Assembly (NCBI GenBank): GCA_029891345.1
Contig: CM057009.1
Coordinates: forward strand, 86,847,916-86,911,915
Length of the DNA stretch: 64,000 bases
Direction of reading: 5' to 3'
Source of the DNA: Dryococelus australis
Lineage: Eukaryota > Arthropoda > Insecta > Phasmatodea > Phasmatidae
Made by a program: the position numbers and the translations under genes. The notes beneath the pieces are model-generated. The model had not been told where the DNA came from. It worked only from the letters and a program-made list of their open reading frames with translations, and searched no databases. Below are positions 54,301 to 64,000 of this stretch, one piece after another (the first letter of the stretch is position 1; each line of letters begins with the position of its first letter).

Positions 54301-57300
54301 GAATTGACCTCTTAGGCTAAAAGGAAGAGAGTAGTTGCTGTTAGAACCACCTTGCCTGACACCTATGTGTATATATATATATATATATATATGTAGATTT
54401 AAATTTGGACAGTTGATAGTTTAATATTTGTACTTGAGAGTCAAAAGCTTTTGACATGTTTGTTTATGTAAAAATAATGGTGAAGCTTGCACTCTTGTGG
54501 TGAACAATGTCCTTACTAGGATTTTTTTTTTTTTTGTTACTGATATTAGCTTGTTTTCCGAAAAAATATAAAATAATAACAGAAGTAGCAATTTACTTCA
54601 CAAACATATTACACCTCAAAATGTAGTCACACAATCTTTAATTGTTGTTCTCTGTACATCTTTATTTACATTCCTCTCAGTCTAGATTAACTGCTTATAA
54701 TAGTATATTTGATATGCATGTATAGTTTTATTTTTGTTTCATGTACTGAGGACAATGCAATTAAATTGATTTTGGTCAATATATTTTTTTCAGCACTAAA
54801 TGTTTGTTGTCTTGGCTTCCACATGTTAAGACTATGTTATTGTTTGTAAATAATTAAATAAGTCTATTAAGATTTTATAAGAGGAGGCATAATCAAAACT
54901 CATATGAAGATCTGTTTTACTTCATATATTTTTAATGTTATGAATTTCATGAGTAGAGACTTGAACTTTTTGTATGGTATTTTTTTTATAATGAAGTAGG
55001 AAGTACTGATGAATAAGAGTATATAGTACAGACTTGTATCATAAAAAGTACCTGATGGTTTTCTGTGTTTTACGTCTGCTGTTGTCTGCAGTTGGTGCTA
55101 ATGTTGTAATAACAAGAATGTAAATAAATGGAGATGTCCAGTAAACCAGGTATCATCTGCTATTATAGTTCAGTAGCTTTATTTTGGTATAATTTGTGTA
55201 ACTGTACTATAACAATTTGATTATGTTAAAATGATGTGCTATGTTATTCAGTAGTATGCAAACGGTTGTATCAGTGCATTGTAAAGGTCACAAAAATTTG
55301 TATTTCTTGTCTGTTCTGTGGTAAGTTTGTAATGTAGAGTAACATTCACATGAGCACTATTTAAAAATAATTTTCGTAAATTATTGCAAGAAGAAAGGAT
55401 TGTTGTACCAGTATGCTTTGCAGAACTCAAATACTCACAGCTAACCAATTTTCCAGTTTGTTAAGTACCATTTAATATTACACTGCTGGAGACAGTCTTA
55501 GATTCATTTAAAAACTGTGTGTTTAATTTTTATGGTTAACGGAGATGTAATGAGTGTTAGTATGATCTTGTAACAATGTCAAAAGAAACAAAATGGCTTG
55601 ATCAGATACTTAAGTTTCTTTGTGGTACAAGTTTGTTTCTTCTAGTTACAGTGATGCCCACACAAATTATCTAATTTGTCCCATTATTTTAATTTATTAA
55701 AATGTCCTTTTTTTGCCAACTTATAAAAGTAATTTTATTTTTGTTATTTTCTTTTTCACTGTAATGTTTTTGTGCTATTTGATATTCATATTTGTTGGTT
55801 CATCCTTTGATGAATCTGAATAGTCCTTTGGTTATTTTCATCCATCAGCTAATATATGTAATGCATTTACACTTATTTTTCACTTCCTTTCTCATCGTTC
55901 CCAAACATAGGTTATGTCAAACTGCTAGTAAGCTGGTTACGTGAATCAGCAAAGCAACTATAGTATAGGTTGAAAGATAGCAATAAGCAATTGTTTACAA
56001 TTAAGGTGCAAATTTTTTTTAAATCTTATGTAACTAATTTTAATACAGTTGTTAGTCAGTTTTTAATAGGTCATGAATTCTGCCACATATAAAAAGAATC
56101 TATATAATGCCCATTTCGTTGTTTGTGTTTCTTCTGGTAAAGATACATTTAAATTAATGGTTATATAAATCACTGCCTTTAATAGCTTTTATTTTTGCTG
56201 TATTTAACAGTTATTGAATGCGTAGAGTGTTTACACAGGTATTATTAATGAGAATATCTATTACGTGACAACATATGCCTTTTTTATTAGTTCCTGAGTA
56301 TAAGGCTGCCAGTGACTCACTATTGTTGAATACAATTACTCAGAAACCACTGAAACTGATTGGTGCTGCCTATTTAAGTGGGTGAGGTCTCACATTTAGT
56401 AATAAGTGTAAATATAGGACCTTGCAATTTATGCTAGTTTTATAAAACTGTTAGCAAAATCAGACAGCTCAAATTTCATTTCTGAAAATGATTTATCTTG
56501 TTTTCCACATCATTTATTTTTGAAGGTAGTGTGTTGTAAATCATTATTACATGAACCTTAGTAATGGTTATGTGAGGTTATATTCCTTGGGAGCAAGAAA
56601 ATATGCATTTTAGAAGTTGGCTCTACATTTTCGAAGGTTAATGTCGTTGCTGATCATCCAGGGTAGTTAAGGAAAACCAGTTTTTGTGCATTTGAAAGTG
56701 GCAGCTTGCAATGACATCTATCATTCACACATGGTATCTTGGAATCAGATATGTTCACTTGATTTATGCAACAGTTAAACAGAAATATTTGTTTGTAGAT
56801 TTCAAAATTGTGGTAATCCTGAATTTTTTTTAAGCCATTAGTTAACAACTTAGACTTTTTTGGTACCTATTTTCTCTCAATAAATTCTATTTTATTATGA
56901 TTTTAATACACAACTCACTATTTTCAATCAACTGTGTAAAATTAATTTTTTCCATGTTTTATTGATGACAAAAGGATCATATATTAATTTAAACTGTCAC
57001 CTTGAATATCATTTTAATGTTCTGACTGTTTCTGTTTAGTCATTTTCAAAATCTAGCTTCTGTCAACCCAGAATTCAGGCATTGCATATAAGTTTTTAAA
57101 AATTTCCTATTTTTTTTTTTAGGTAAGTGACAAATTTAGTTAGTAATCAATATATTGAACACAAACAGTCATAAGTGGTTTAGGGTTTTCTGCTCAGTTG
57201 GCTATAGAATACAATAAAATTGGCTTTCTTGTATCTCATTAGCATTTCTTTGCAATGAAAATACAGATGTAATATGATTCACATTACAAACATGGAGGTA

Positions 57301-57574
57301 TGGTATAACACATTAAAAGCATTATCTTTTATTTGGCAACACTTGTCCTCCAGCAAGTCCTAATGGAGTTACCTATCTTAGAATCCATGTGATTAATTTT
57401 AAAACTTGGCTTAATAATCTGTTGTACATGGAAATTGCTACACCATCTGTCAATATTTCAGAAATATTGAAACATTGCAGACAGATACATTATATATTGT
57501 AAAGTATTAGTGAGTTGTTCCTTGAGCTTGAGTAAGCTCTGTTTGGCATACATGCAACACTAGTTCAGTATAAG
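51350..57574. other. FCHo 3' UTR and downstream AT-rich DNA
   Basis: No second gene found. Many AATAAA-like signals are present (for example in GTAAATAAATGG near 55122-55133), so the cleavage site cannot be chosen from sequence alone. A degenerate tRNA-like B box (GAGCTCAATCCCAGG near 51849) may be a SINE scrap. A (TA)n tract lies at 54368-54392. Confidence 0.5.
54368..54392. repeat. (TA)n microsatellite
   Basis: About twelve TA units, preceded by GTGTA and followed by TGTAG. Confidence 0.9.
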
Positions 57575-58360
57575 GTTGGGCCTCCTTTAATAATAACATT
57601 GGCATCCATATGAGGAAACATTCCATCATAGTAGAGGTTTTGAATAATGACCTTATGTTTATTCCAATATTGTTCGCACATCATCACATGTAGATGACCC
57701 AGTGTTAGTGCAAATGTTGACAGTAAAGAAGATTTCCATGACATTCCAGATGTTCTCTGTAGGATATAACTTGTGATCTTGCATGTCAAGGTATTAATGT
57801 ATTGCAAATTTTCATGATGGTTAGATTGACAAAATGGCAGGAAATTGGGCCAGAAAAACTCATCTAGAACTGTGTTTCCAGTAATCACAAAAGGTGATCA
57901 TGACATTTCAAAAAATAACATCTTTTTTTCTCGGAAATATGGTGTTCACAAATCAATGTTGGATTATTGTACTGCCCTTCATGAGGCCAAACCCTAATGT
58001 GACCATCATCAAGTTGAAGTGGGACTTGTCAGGGTAAACTGTGTCACTATTCCTGCATCCAGTGACAACATTCATTGCATCGTGATGACATGCTAAACAG
58101 TGTCAAAGAGTTGGATGCAGAGGATGCTACATCTGTGGTGCGGCTGTGTGGTTTTATTTAAAGCGTATGTAATGGTACTTTTGTATCATTGTACATACAG
58201 TGACAGCCCCATAAACTGCAGGATCTCTTTAGATGTTGCACCACCAGTGAATACTGCACATCATTGGATATGGCAATCTTTGATGTGGCCAAAGGGAACG
58301 AATACCAGGCTTGTGAGAAGTATGATCAATATTTATCCATGTCCAATAGTTTATCACAAA
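57575..58360 (-). pseudogene. Tc1-like transposase relic
   Basis: Minus strand, several frames. DKSHFNL then DGHIRVWPHEGQYNN (about 58045-57965) matches the DESRFNL...DGRVRVWRR.GE block and keeps the motif, but with Asp-Lys for Asp-Glu. VITGNTVLDEFFWPNFLPF (about 57885-57830) matches GN....Y.DE.L.P.VLPF. ENIWNVMEIFF matches the PIEHLWD region in position, and MDANVIIKGGPTLY (ends 57568) matches the C-terminal R.RAVI.A.GG.T.Y block. The QDNA/DN catalytic block is not readable. Heavily decayed. The assignment rests on the order of four blocks. Confidence 0.65.
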
Positions 58361-58379
58361 ATCAATCAATAAAATATTA

Positions 58380-61300
58380 CTACTTAGGAGTATAGGCAAA
58401 ATCCGAATTTCTAAATTTTTAGCAGTTATATTTTATAATTGTATTTTAATTAAAAGCGAAAAAAAAAAGATATCTTGGCAAGTTGATTTAGATCAAACGT
58501 GTTGTCAATATGGAACTTTTAATATTTATACTGTGTGCAAAGTGTTAATTTAAAGCGTATTAATGAAGACAAAACGTATGGCTTTTATATATACTTGTTC
58601 TGATGTAACCGCAGTTTCATTTCCCTGTACATTGCCTACAAGCTGGTATATTTTAAATGCCTGTATCACTGGGGAAGTTTGTAAGGTGGATATTACCTTC
58701 TCAGATTCAAGAAGTTTATTTATTTATTTTAACATTTCATGTATAGCAAGAACACACACGAGCCACCATGTATGATCATATTTTGCTGTATTTTAAAACT
58801 TAATAAATGAATGTAGCTGGAGAAAAACTGCCAGAGATGGCATTCTCGATCACCATGTGGGTTTTCCCTTTATCACTGCATGATTACAGGGCGCATGTGA
58901 ATGATGCATGCTGCACTTTCACAGCATGCTTAGTAAGCTTTTGGTGGAATACGTGCAAGAATCTTTCTAGTATTTTATTAAACATAGATAACAAACCACA
59001 AAAAATAAATCAATACATTTGTATTGTGGGGTGCAATGCCACATTGAGAAACAGTCCTTAAGTTATTAAGTTTTTCAGATTTTTAATAAGCACGGTAGTT
59101 TAAGAAGAGAGGTTTGGATTTTTGCAGTAAAGTGTGATGATCGACAAAAAGCCAAAGAACTCCCATTTGCACAATTTTCTTTGCTGAAGCCATGCATAAC
59201 ACTGATACTGACACCTTGTCCTAACAGCTATTTTACATTCCTGTTGTGTTAGTGTTATAAAATTGTTGCATATCAGCAGGTACCTATGAATGTAATTTAA
59301 CAGAGTTGGCAGTAACTTAATACTGGTCACTTAACACAGTAGTAGGCCTACCTATGCACTTTGTGAGTATTCTGTTTTTGTAACTCTCTAATGTATTTAA
59401 GCAAATCTCACTTTCACTTTTTTCTACATTATGTATCACTTTTTTAATAATCAAATCTGCTGTTAAAAAATATTCACTCCTACGTTTCACTTTCAACGTG
59501 GTAATCTAAGTGCAGTTGACGTGTTTTATTTGTTTATACGACTTAATTTTGTAGTGGGGTCAAGTTGATATTTTTGGCAACTGCAAACTTTGATTGAACA
59601 TCAACACCCTTTAAATACAAACTTTCACAAACACGATTTGGTTTTCTTCATTGTTGTACTATTGTTGCCTTGGAAGTGGTTATGTCACAATTAATAAAGA
59701 AACACAATGGAAGCAATAAGTTTGCAACACCTTGACTGACCTGCATTGCATTCACATTCACCTGTCTCTATTTTACTGTTTGAGCCAAATTGCAATTAAA
59801 ATAAAAATGATATATACTTACCATACCCAGTTTCATTGCCCTATTTTCACTTTGAATAATGCAATACTAGTACTAAAAATTAAAAATAAATAAACAAATT
59901 TTAAAAAATGTAGAATTAAAATTTGTGTTTACATATTGTGAAAACTGCAGTTCAAAAAGAAATTAAATTAGGCAGTACCTGCATTTTTACGTGCTAGGGG
60001 AGCTTTTGAACACTCATTTCTCTCAAATGCTTGCCATATATATCATGTCATAACCTTTCTTTAGCATCAAACATGTGCTTATTCTCATTTAAATTTTGAC
60101 CTTCATTTAAAATGGATTTTTGTAAGTTAGATTAAAATTGTATTTTCTGAAACCCTACAAAAATACACTTTTCTCCCAGAAACTTCATTATACCATCTTC
60201 TGTAATGTGCTTGCACAACATCCTCTCCCTTTCCATTTCTACTGCCATCTCCTCCAGGGGTGCCGCAACTAAAAATAACTTATTTGCACACACACACATT
60301 AAAGCTTACGTAATACTTCAGAGTTTATTTTGACAGAACACTGACAAACTCATGCATACAATAAATTACTATTAGACATATTAAAATTTAGCCAGTAATT
60401 TCTTTCAATACAATAAATAATATTCTGTTGCTCAGACTGAATGTAAATTCTAAGAATAGACTGTGTTTATAGCTTCTATTAGAATAATGATATGATTTTT
60501 GTACTGTTGTTGGCATATATTTGACAGCAAGCTGCTTGAGTGGTTCCATTACCATTGCATAATTTTTAACCACCAGCTAGTGTAAAAATGTGTTATTCAG
60601 CATCCAGATTTAAATCTATAATGAAATCACATAAAAAAAAAAAAAAAAAAAGTCCAAATATTGTATTGACTAACTATACTTTCAGAAAAATAGTAAAGTT
60701 TTCAACATTTCCTGTTTAGCTGTTATTTGTGGTATCTGCTATTGCAAGTTGGAAAATTAATGTGAATCTGTCCAGTTGGAAATCTAAACAAACTTAATAT
60801 GGTATACATTAAATGACTGGATTGCTGTGCTCATGTTTGTCGAGACTGTCTTGTTAGCTAATATGACAAAAGTAGTTTTCTGCAAAGTTGGACTTAGTAA
60901 TAAAAGTTTTTGTCTTTGCTCAGATTATTTTCTATGTAAACATAATAGGTCTTTACTTTTTTTTTTAGAGTCTGCAATATTTCATAAAAATTAAAATTTT
61001 CAATTGTGGATCAGTCTACAGAGATTTCTAATCTTAATGTAATTTAGTGACAGTCATCTTCAAAATCTTGGAATAAATTATCTTCAAGTTCATGAGTTGA
61101 AGGACATTCACAGCACCCGACACTAGGCATTCTGGGCAAGTCTGTATCACATAATATAACTTCAAATAAATGTCATAAGTTGCCAATTTTTCAAGATTTT
61201 CACCAGACATGAAGTATGCAGTCCATATATACTCAGTGTGTTCTCCTTTTCCTGAAAAAATACATTTTTTTATACCCACAGAATTTAAAAACTTGGTGTC

Positions 61301-62057
61301 ATATGTTAGATACTTACACCTAAATGGTTGTAGTAGACATGGGTAGCTGTTCTCTAAATATTACATTAATAACTTTATATATTGATACATAATGATATCA
61401 TTCCAATATGTAATTACACTAAGGAGTGTTCAAACAAGGAATTTATGCAATACAATATATGATTAAAGTTATTTTCCTGAAGTAATTACTTGAACTGTTT
61501 AAAAAATTGGGTTCCTTATTTCATGTCATTTAAACTAAATGAAGGTTGCCAGCTAGCAAAGTAATACAAGCAGAACTGCCAGTTCTGTACTTTTAAACCT
61601 AGTGTTATATACTTTAAAAACACTGTGTAGGAAAAAAAGGAATGCAAAGGCATTAATGTCAAAAATAAGGCGGAAGCTTAATTTTACCAGAATGTTTTCA
61701 TTTACATAAGTTGTGTATATTTACTAACAGCAAATAAATATGTAATCTTAAATGAAATAGGTATTTGCCTATATCATCCTATTCTTTAATCATCACAGTG
61801 TCTATAATTAATCTGCAGAAAATGTTGTACAAGACAGTTCAAACACCAATAGGTTTTTGGGTGCCCAAATTACAAATGTATATGTCTGTGTTGAAGTTTG
61901 TAGTATGTACTCTGTAGACACAAACTTTTGTGCTCTATATATTATGAGCCCAGGATGTAGCTACATGTGCATAATTATTTAAGCATGGTGAATGCACAAG
62001 GTTTGCATACTCATTGGCGACTGGCTGTAATTGAGGTTGTCTGAATCCTTTATTGTC
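58380..62057. other. Intergenic AT-rich DNA, no gene recognised
   Basis: Open frames are short and compositionally biased. An A18 run lies at about 60634-60652. The 5' LTR of the copia element should lie near the right end, but no LTR start with a matching partner can be recognised because the 3' LTR is outside the window. Confidence 0.5.
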
Positions 62058-62640
62058 ATGAGCTCTGCCGAAGCGGCAATTACTTTCGCTACCATGGTGA
62101 AGTCCGAATCGCTAACACAAATTGAGAATTGGGCAGGTACCAGTAATTAAAATAACTGGAAATTTTTTATGGAGCTCTACCTAGTGCATGGAGGTTTGTG
62201 GGATTGTGTCTTCCAGGATGGTGCAAAAGTTGCCGCCGACCCGAAGAAAGATCAAAAGGCAAGAGCAAAGATTTGTTTGATGATACAGCCTCACTGCCTG
62301 ATGCATGTTCGCTCATCAAAAACGTCTAGGGAAGCATGGGATAAACTCAAAAGTGCTTACGAAAACAAGGGACTTAAGGAGGTTAGGTCTGTTGCGGAAG
62401 TTTTTCAGAGTGAAACTGGAGGAAAACAAGACCATGGAAAAATATGTCTCTAAAGTCATGTCACTTGCGCAGCAACTAGCTGACATAAGTGCACCGATTG
62501 ACGAGTTTGTGGGAGTCATCATGCTCAGTGGCTTACCATCTGAATATGATTCCATTGTGATGGCAATGGAAAGCTCAGGGGCCACAATAGCAAGTGACTT
62601 TGTAAAGGGAAAGCTCATTTAGGAAGACATTAAACATACA
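62058..62640 (+). pseudogene. copia Gag
   Basis: ATG at 62058-62060 opens a frame with VKSESLTQIENWAGTSN, then an in-frame TAA (62148-62150) where the family usually has Tyr, then NNWKFFMELYLVHGGLWDCV and ARAKICLMIQPHCLMHV. Near 62350-62400 the homology shifts frame to RRLGLLRKFFRVKLEENKTM, EKYVSKVMSLAQQLADIS, then IMLSGLPSEYDSIVMAMESS, all typical of the retrotran_gag_2/UBN2 family. The in-frame ATG, spacing and N-terminal content support this start. Gag would form the particle. Confidence 0.82.
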
Positions 62641-62762
62641 CTTGCAGATCAGAGACATTCAGGTGATTCAACCTTTGTTGCCAACAAAAGGTATGAGTGG
62701 TCCTCAAAACCAGTGAGAGTTATGAACTTTAAAAAAAAACCTGGGGCAGTGGAGTATTCAGG

Positions 62763-62804
62763 TGTTTTAGTTGCAACGAGCCAGGCCGCAAGGCATGTGA
62801 CTGT
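62763..62804 (+). other. Altered CCHC zinc knuckle (copia nucleocapsid)
   Basis: Reads CFSCNEPGRKACDC: spacing CX2CX4-X-X4C is kept, but the His is replaced by Arg (CGC for CAC), which should abolish zinc binding. It lies in the frame that leads into the protease. Confidence 0.75.
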
Positions 62805-62819
62805 CCCAAGAAGCAAGGA

Positions 62820-63302
62820 AGGAGTAAATCACGAGACGGTGACTGGTCGCTACTGACAGCATTATCTGCAAATGGAAATGGAAGTGATTGGTATGTGGAC
62901 TTGGGCGCCACCAACCATATGATGAACCACAAAGATTGGTTAGAGGATTATCATGTTTCAGAAGAGCAAGAAGTAATGTGTGCTAATAGTGAGGCATTGT
63001 GTGCGACTGATACAGGGAACGTAAAAATTCAGGTAGATGGCAAGGTGAACGTGAGAACAATCCAAGGCATTACTTACGTGCCCAATTTATCAACGAATTT
63101 ATTGTCAGTCAGTGCAATCATGAAGAAAGGCATTGTAGCGGTGTTCACTGCTGAGGGCTGTCAGATTTATAAAGACACTGATTGCAGCATTGAAGGTGAA
63201 GTGAAGGCAAGTGCGACTGACATGGGGGGCATCTATAAACTAAATGTGGTACCAATCAAAGCGAATATTGCAGTGAAGGGTAACACACATATTGTGGCAT
63301 AG
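62820..63302 (+). pseudogene. copia aspartic protease and linker
   Basis: WYVDLGATNHM at 62892-62924 is the active site. Copia proteases have DSGAT.HM; here 62901-62903 is TTG (Leu) instead of Ser, one C-to-T step from TCG. The linker continues with VRTIQGITYVPNLSTNLLSV, the conserved V..VLYVP.L..NLLSV block, and the frame stays open to 63300. The protease would cleave Gag-Pol. Confidence 0.85.
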
Positions 63303-64000
63303 GAGATTAGGGCACTTGAGTTGGAATAACATGAAGTTACTGCGAGATGGTATGGCATTAGGTATAGATTTTGTGAGTGAAAATTAGCTGTATCCCGTGT
63401 CTCAAAGGGAAGCACTCAAGAAAACATTTCGACACAAAAGGATCCAAGAAAGCAGCACACAAACTAGAACTTATTCACACAGATTTGTGCAGGCCAATGG
63501 AAAGAGAGTCCATAAATGGTGCATGGTATTTGCTGATGATTACCGATGATGCCACCCAGAAGACTTTTTTTTGGTTGCTTCATTAAGTCAAGGGATGAAG
63601 TGACAAGTAAGTTCTGTGAATTCAAGGCTAAGGTAGAAAATGTAACCAGAAAGAAAGTCGAAATACTTCGGTCCAACAATGGAAAGGAATATGTCAACCA
63701 AATTATGCAAAGGATACTTGGAGTGGCTGGAATAAAGCATCAGTTTAACAGTCGAGTACACCCCAGAGTAAAACGGAGTGGCGGAGAGAGCGAATAGGAC
63801 CATTGTTGAGAAAAGTCGCACAATATTGCAAGATGCCGGACTGGATAAAAATTATTGGGCTGAGGCCGTTAACACAGCCATTTATCTAATGAACAGATCA
63901 CTGACAAAGGCCTTAAAGGACATGACACCTAAAGAAGCGTGGTCGGGACAAAAGGTGGATCTGAGCCAGTTGAGAGTGCTTGGATGTCACGCCTTTATGC
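63295..64000 (+). pseudogene. copia GAG-pre-integrase and integrase (incomplete)
   Basis: WHRRLGHLSWNNMKLL (63295 on) gives the two His of the HHCC finger, and ISCIPCLKGKH (63377 frame, about 63383) the two Cys. LELIHTDLCRPM (about 63450) and LLMITDDATQKTFFW (about 63533) hold the first and second Asp of the catalytic triad. After frame changes, EILRSNNGKEYVNQ appears, and then a one-base C insertion and a TAA (63769-63771) interrupt the block before NGVAERANRTI, which still holds the Glu. The frame then runs open to the window end with YWAEAVNTAIYLMNRS and LRVLGCHAF. The element would integrate its cDNA in the nucleus. Confidence 0.85.

Larger units (their letters stand above)
62058..64000 (+). 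mobile_element. Ty1/copia retrotransposon, 5' part, decayed, cut by the window end
   Basis: Plus-strand Gag-Pol in several frames, ending inside the integrase at 64000. Domain order is Gag (UBN2-type), zinc knuckle, protease, GAG-pre-integrase, integrase, which is the copia order. RT and RNase H lie beyond the window. It carries at least two nonsense changes, three or more frameshifts and two altered active motifs, so this copy is inactive. Confidence 0.88.

Noticed and set aside
55240-55460. Minus-strand 66-codon frame downstream of FCHo
   Set aside because: Short, AT-biased and with no similarity, in the likely 3' UTR or intergenic DNA.

Overview
This is animal nuclear DNA, most likely from an insect. 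It is AT-rich, has spliceosomal introns, and is packed with transposable elements of several ages: Gypsy and copia LTR elements, an R1-like fragment, a CR1/L2-like non-LTR element, piggyBac, Tc1/mariner relics, MITEs and tRNA-derived SINEs. No prokaryotic feature was seen. The only confidently identified host gene is the 3' end of FCHo (F-BAR/muHD endocytic nucleator), on the + strand. Four exons at 38276-51349 join with matching splice phases and encode the C-terminal part of the mu-homology domain plus the stop. A second possible host exon of unknown identity lies at 17334-17535 (+).

Layout, first half. 1-593 is a decayed DDE transposase. 1822-12186 is a minus-strand Gypsy element bounded by a perfect 5-bp duplication (CACTC) and 127/129-bp LTRs. 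Its integrase is interrupted by an R1-like fragment (about 3111-3718). Its reverse transcriptase is interrupted by a 5.2-kb plus-strand LTR element with no recognisable pol (4635-9848, duplication ATCT). 12700-16440 is a plus-strand Gypsy integrase relic, split by a 1.94-kb solo LTR (family Z copy A, 12976-14915) and by a SINE. 18164-19939 is a minus-strand LTR of family W. 23445-28140 is a three-level nest: a Gypsy pol relic split by LTR-Z copy B (duplication ACTT), which is itself split by LTR-W (duplication GGTT).

Middle. A MITE (28362-28864), a Tc1/mariner-like relic (28900-29665) and a truncated minus-strand piggyBac transposase (30250-31170) precede a nearly full-length CR1/L2-like retroposon (31864-36401). 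That retroposon has an SGNH-type ORF1, an APE/RT ORF2 and an (ATTG)n tail. A foldback repeat (about 37505-38124) lies just upstream of the first visible FCHo exon.

Second half. FCHo introns hold four SINEs, a GA microsatellite, a truncated third LTR-Z copy and a 1.4-kb hAT-like non-autonomous element inside a degenerate CTTA array. After the FCHo stop come more than 6 kb of AT-rich 3' UTR or intergenic DNA, a minus-strand Tc1-like relic (57575-58360), a gene-free stretch, and the 5' part of a copia element that runs off the window (62058-64000).

Every transposon protein seen is broken by stops, frameshifts or lost catalytic residues, so the window reads as layered fossil insertions beside and inside one conserved gene. 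I saw no novel operon-like or defence system. The most informative structures are the dated insertion nests and the pol-less LTR element.
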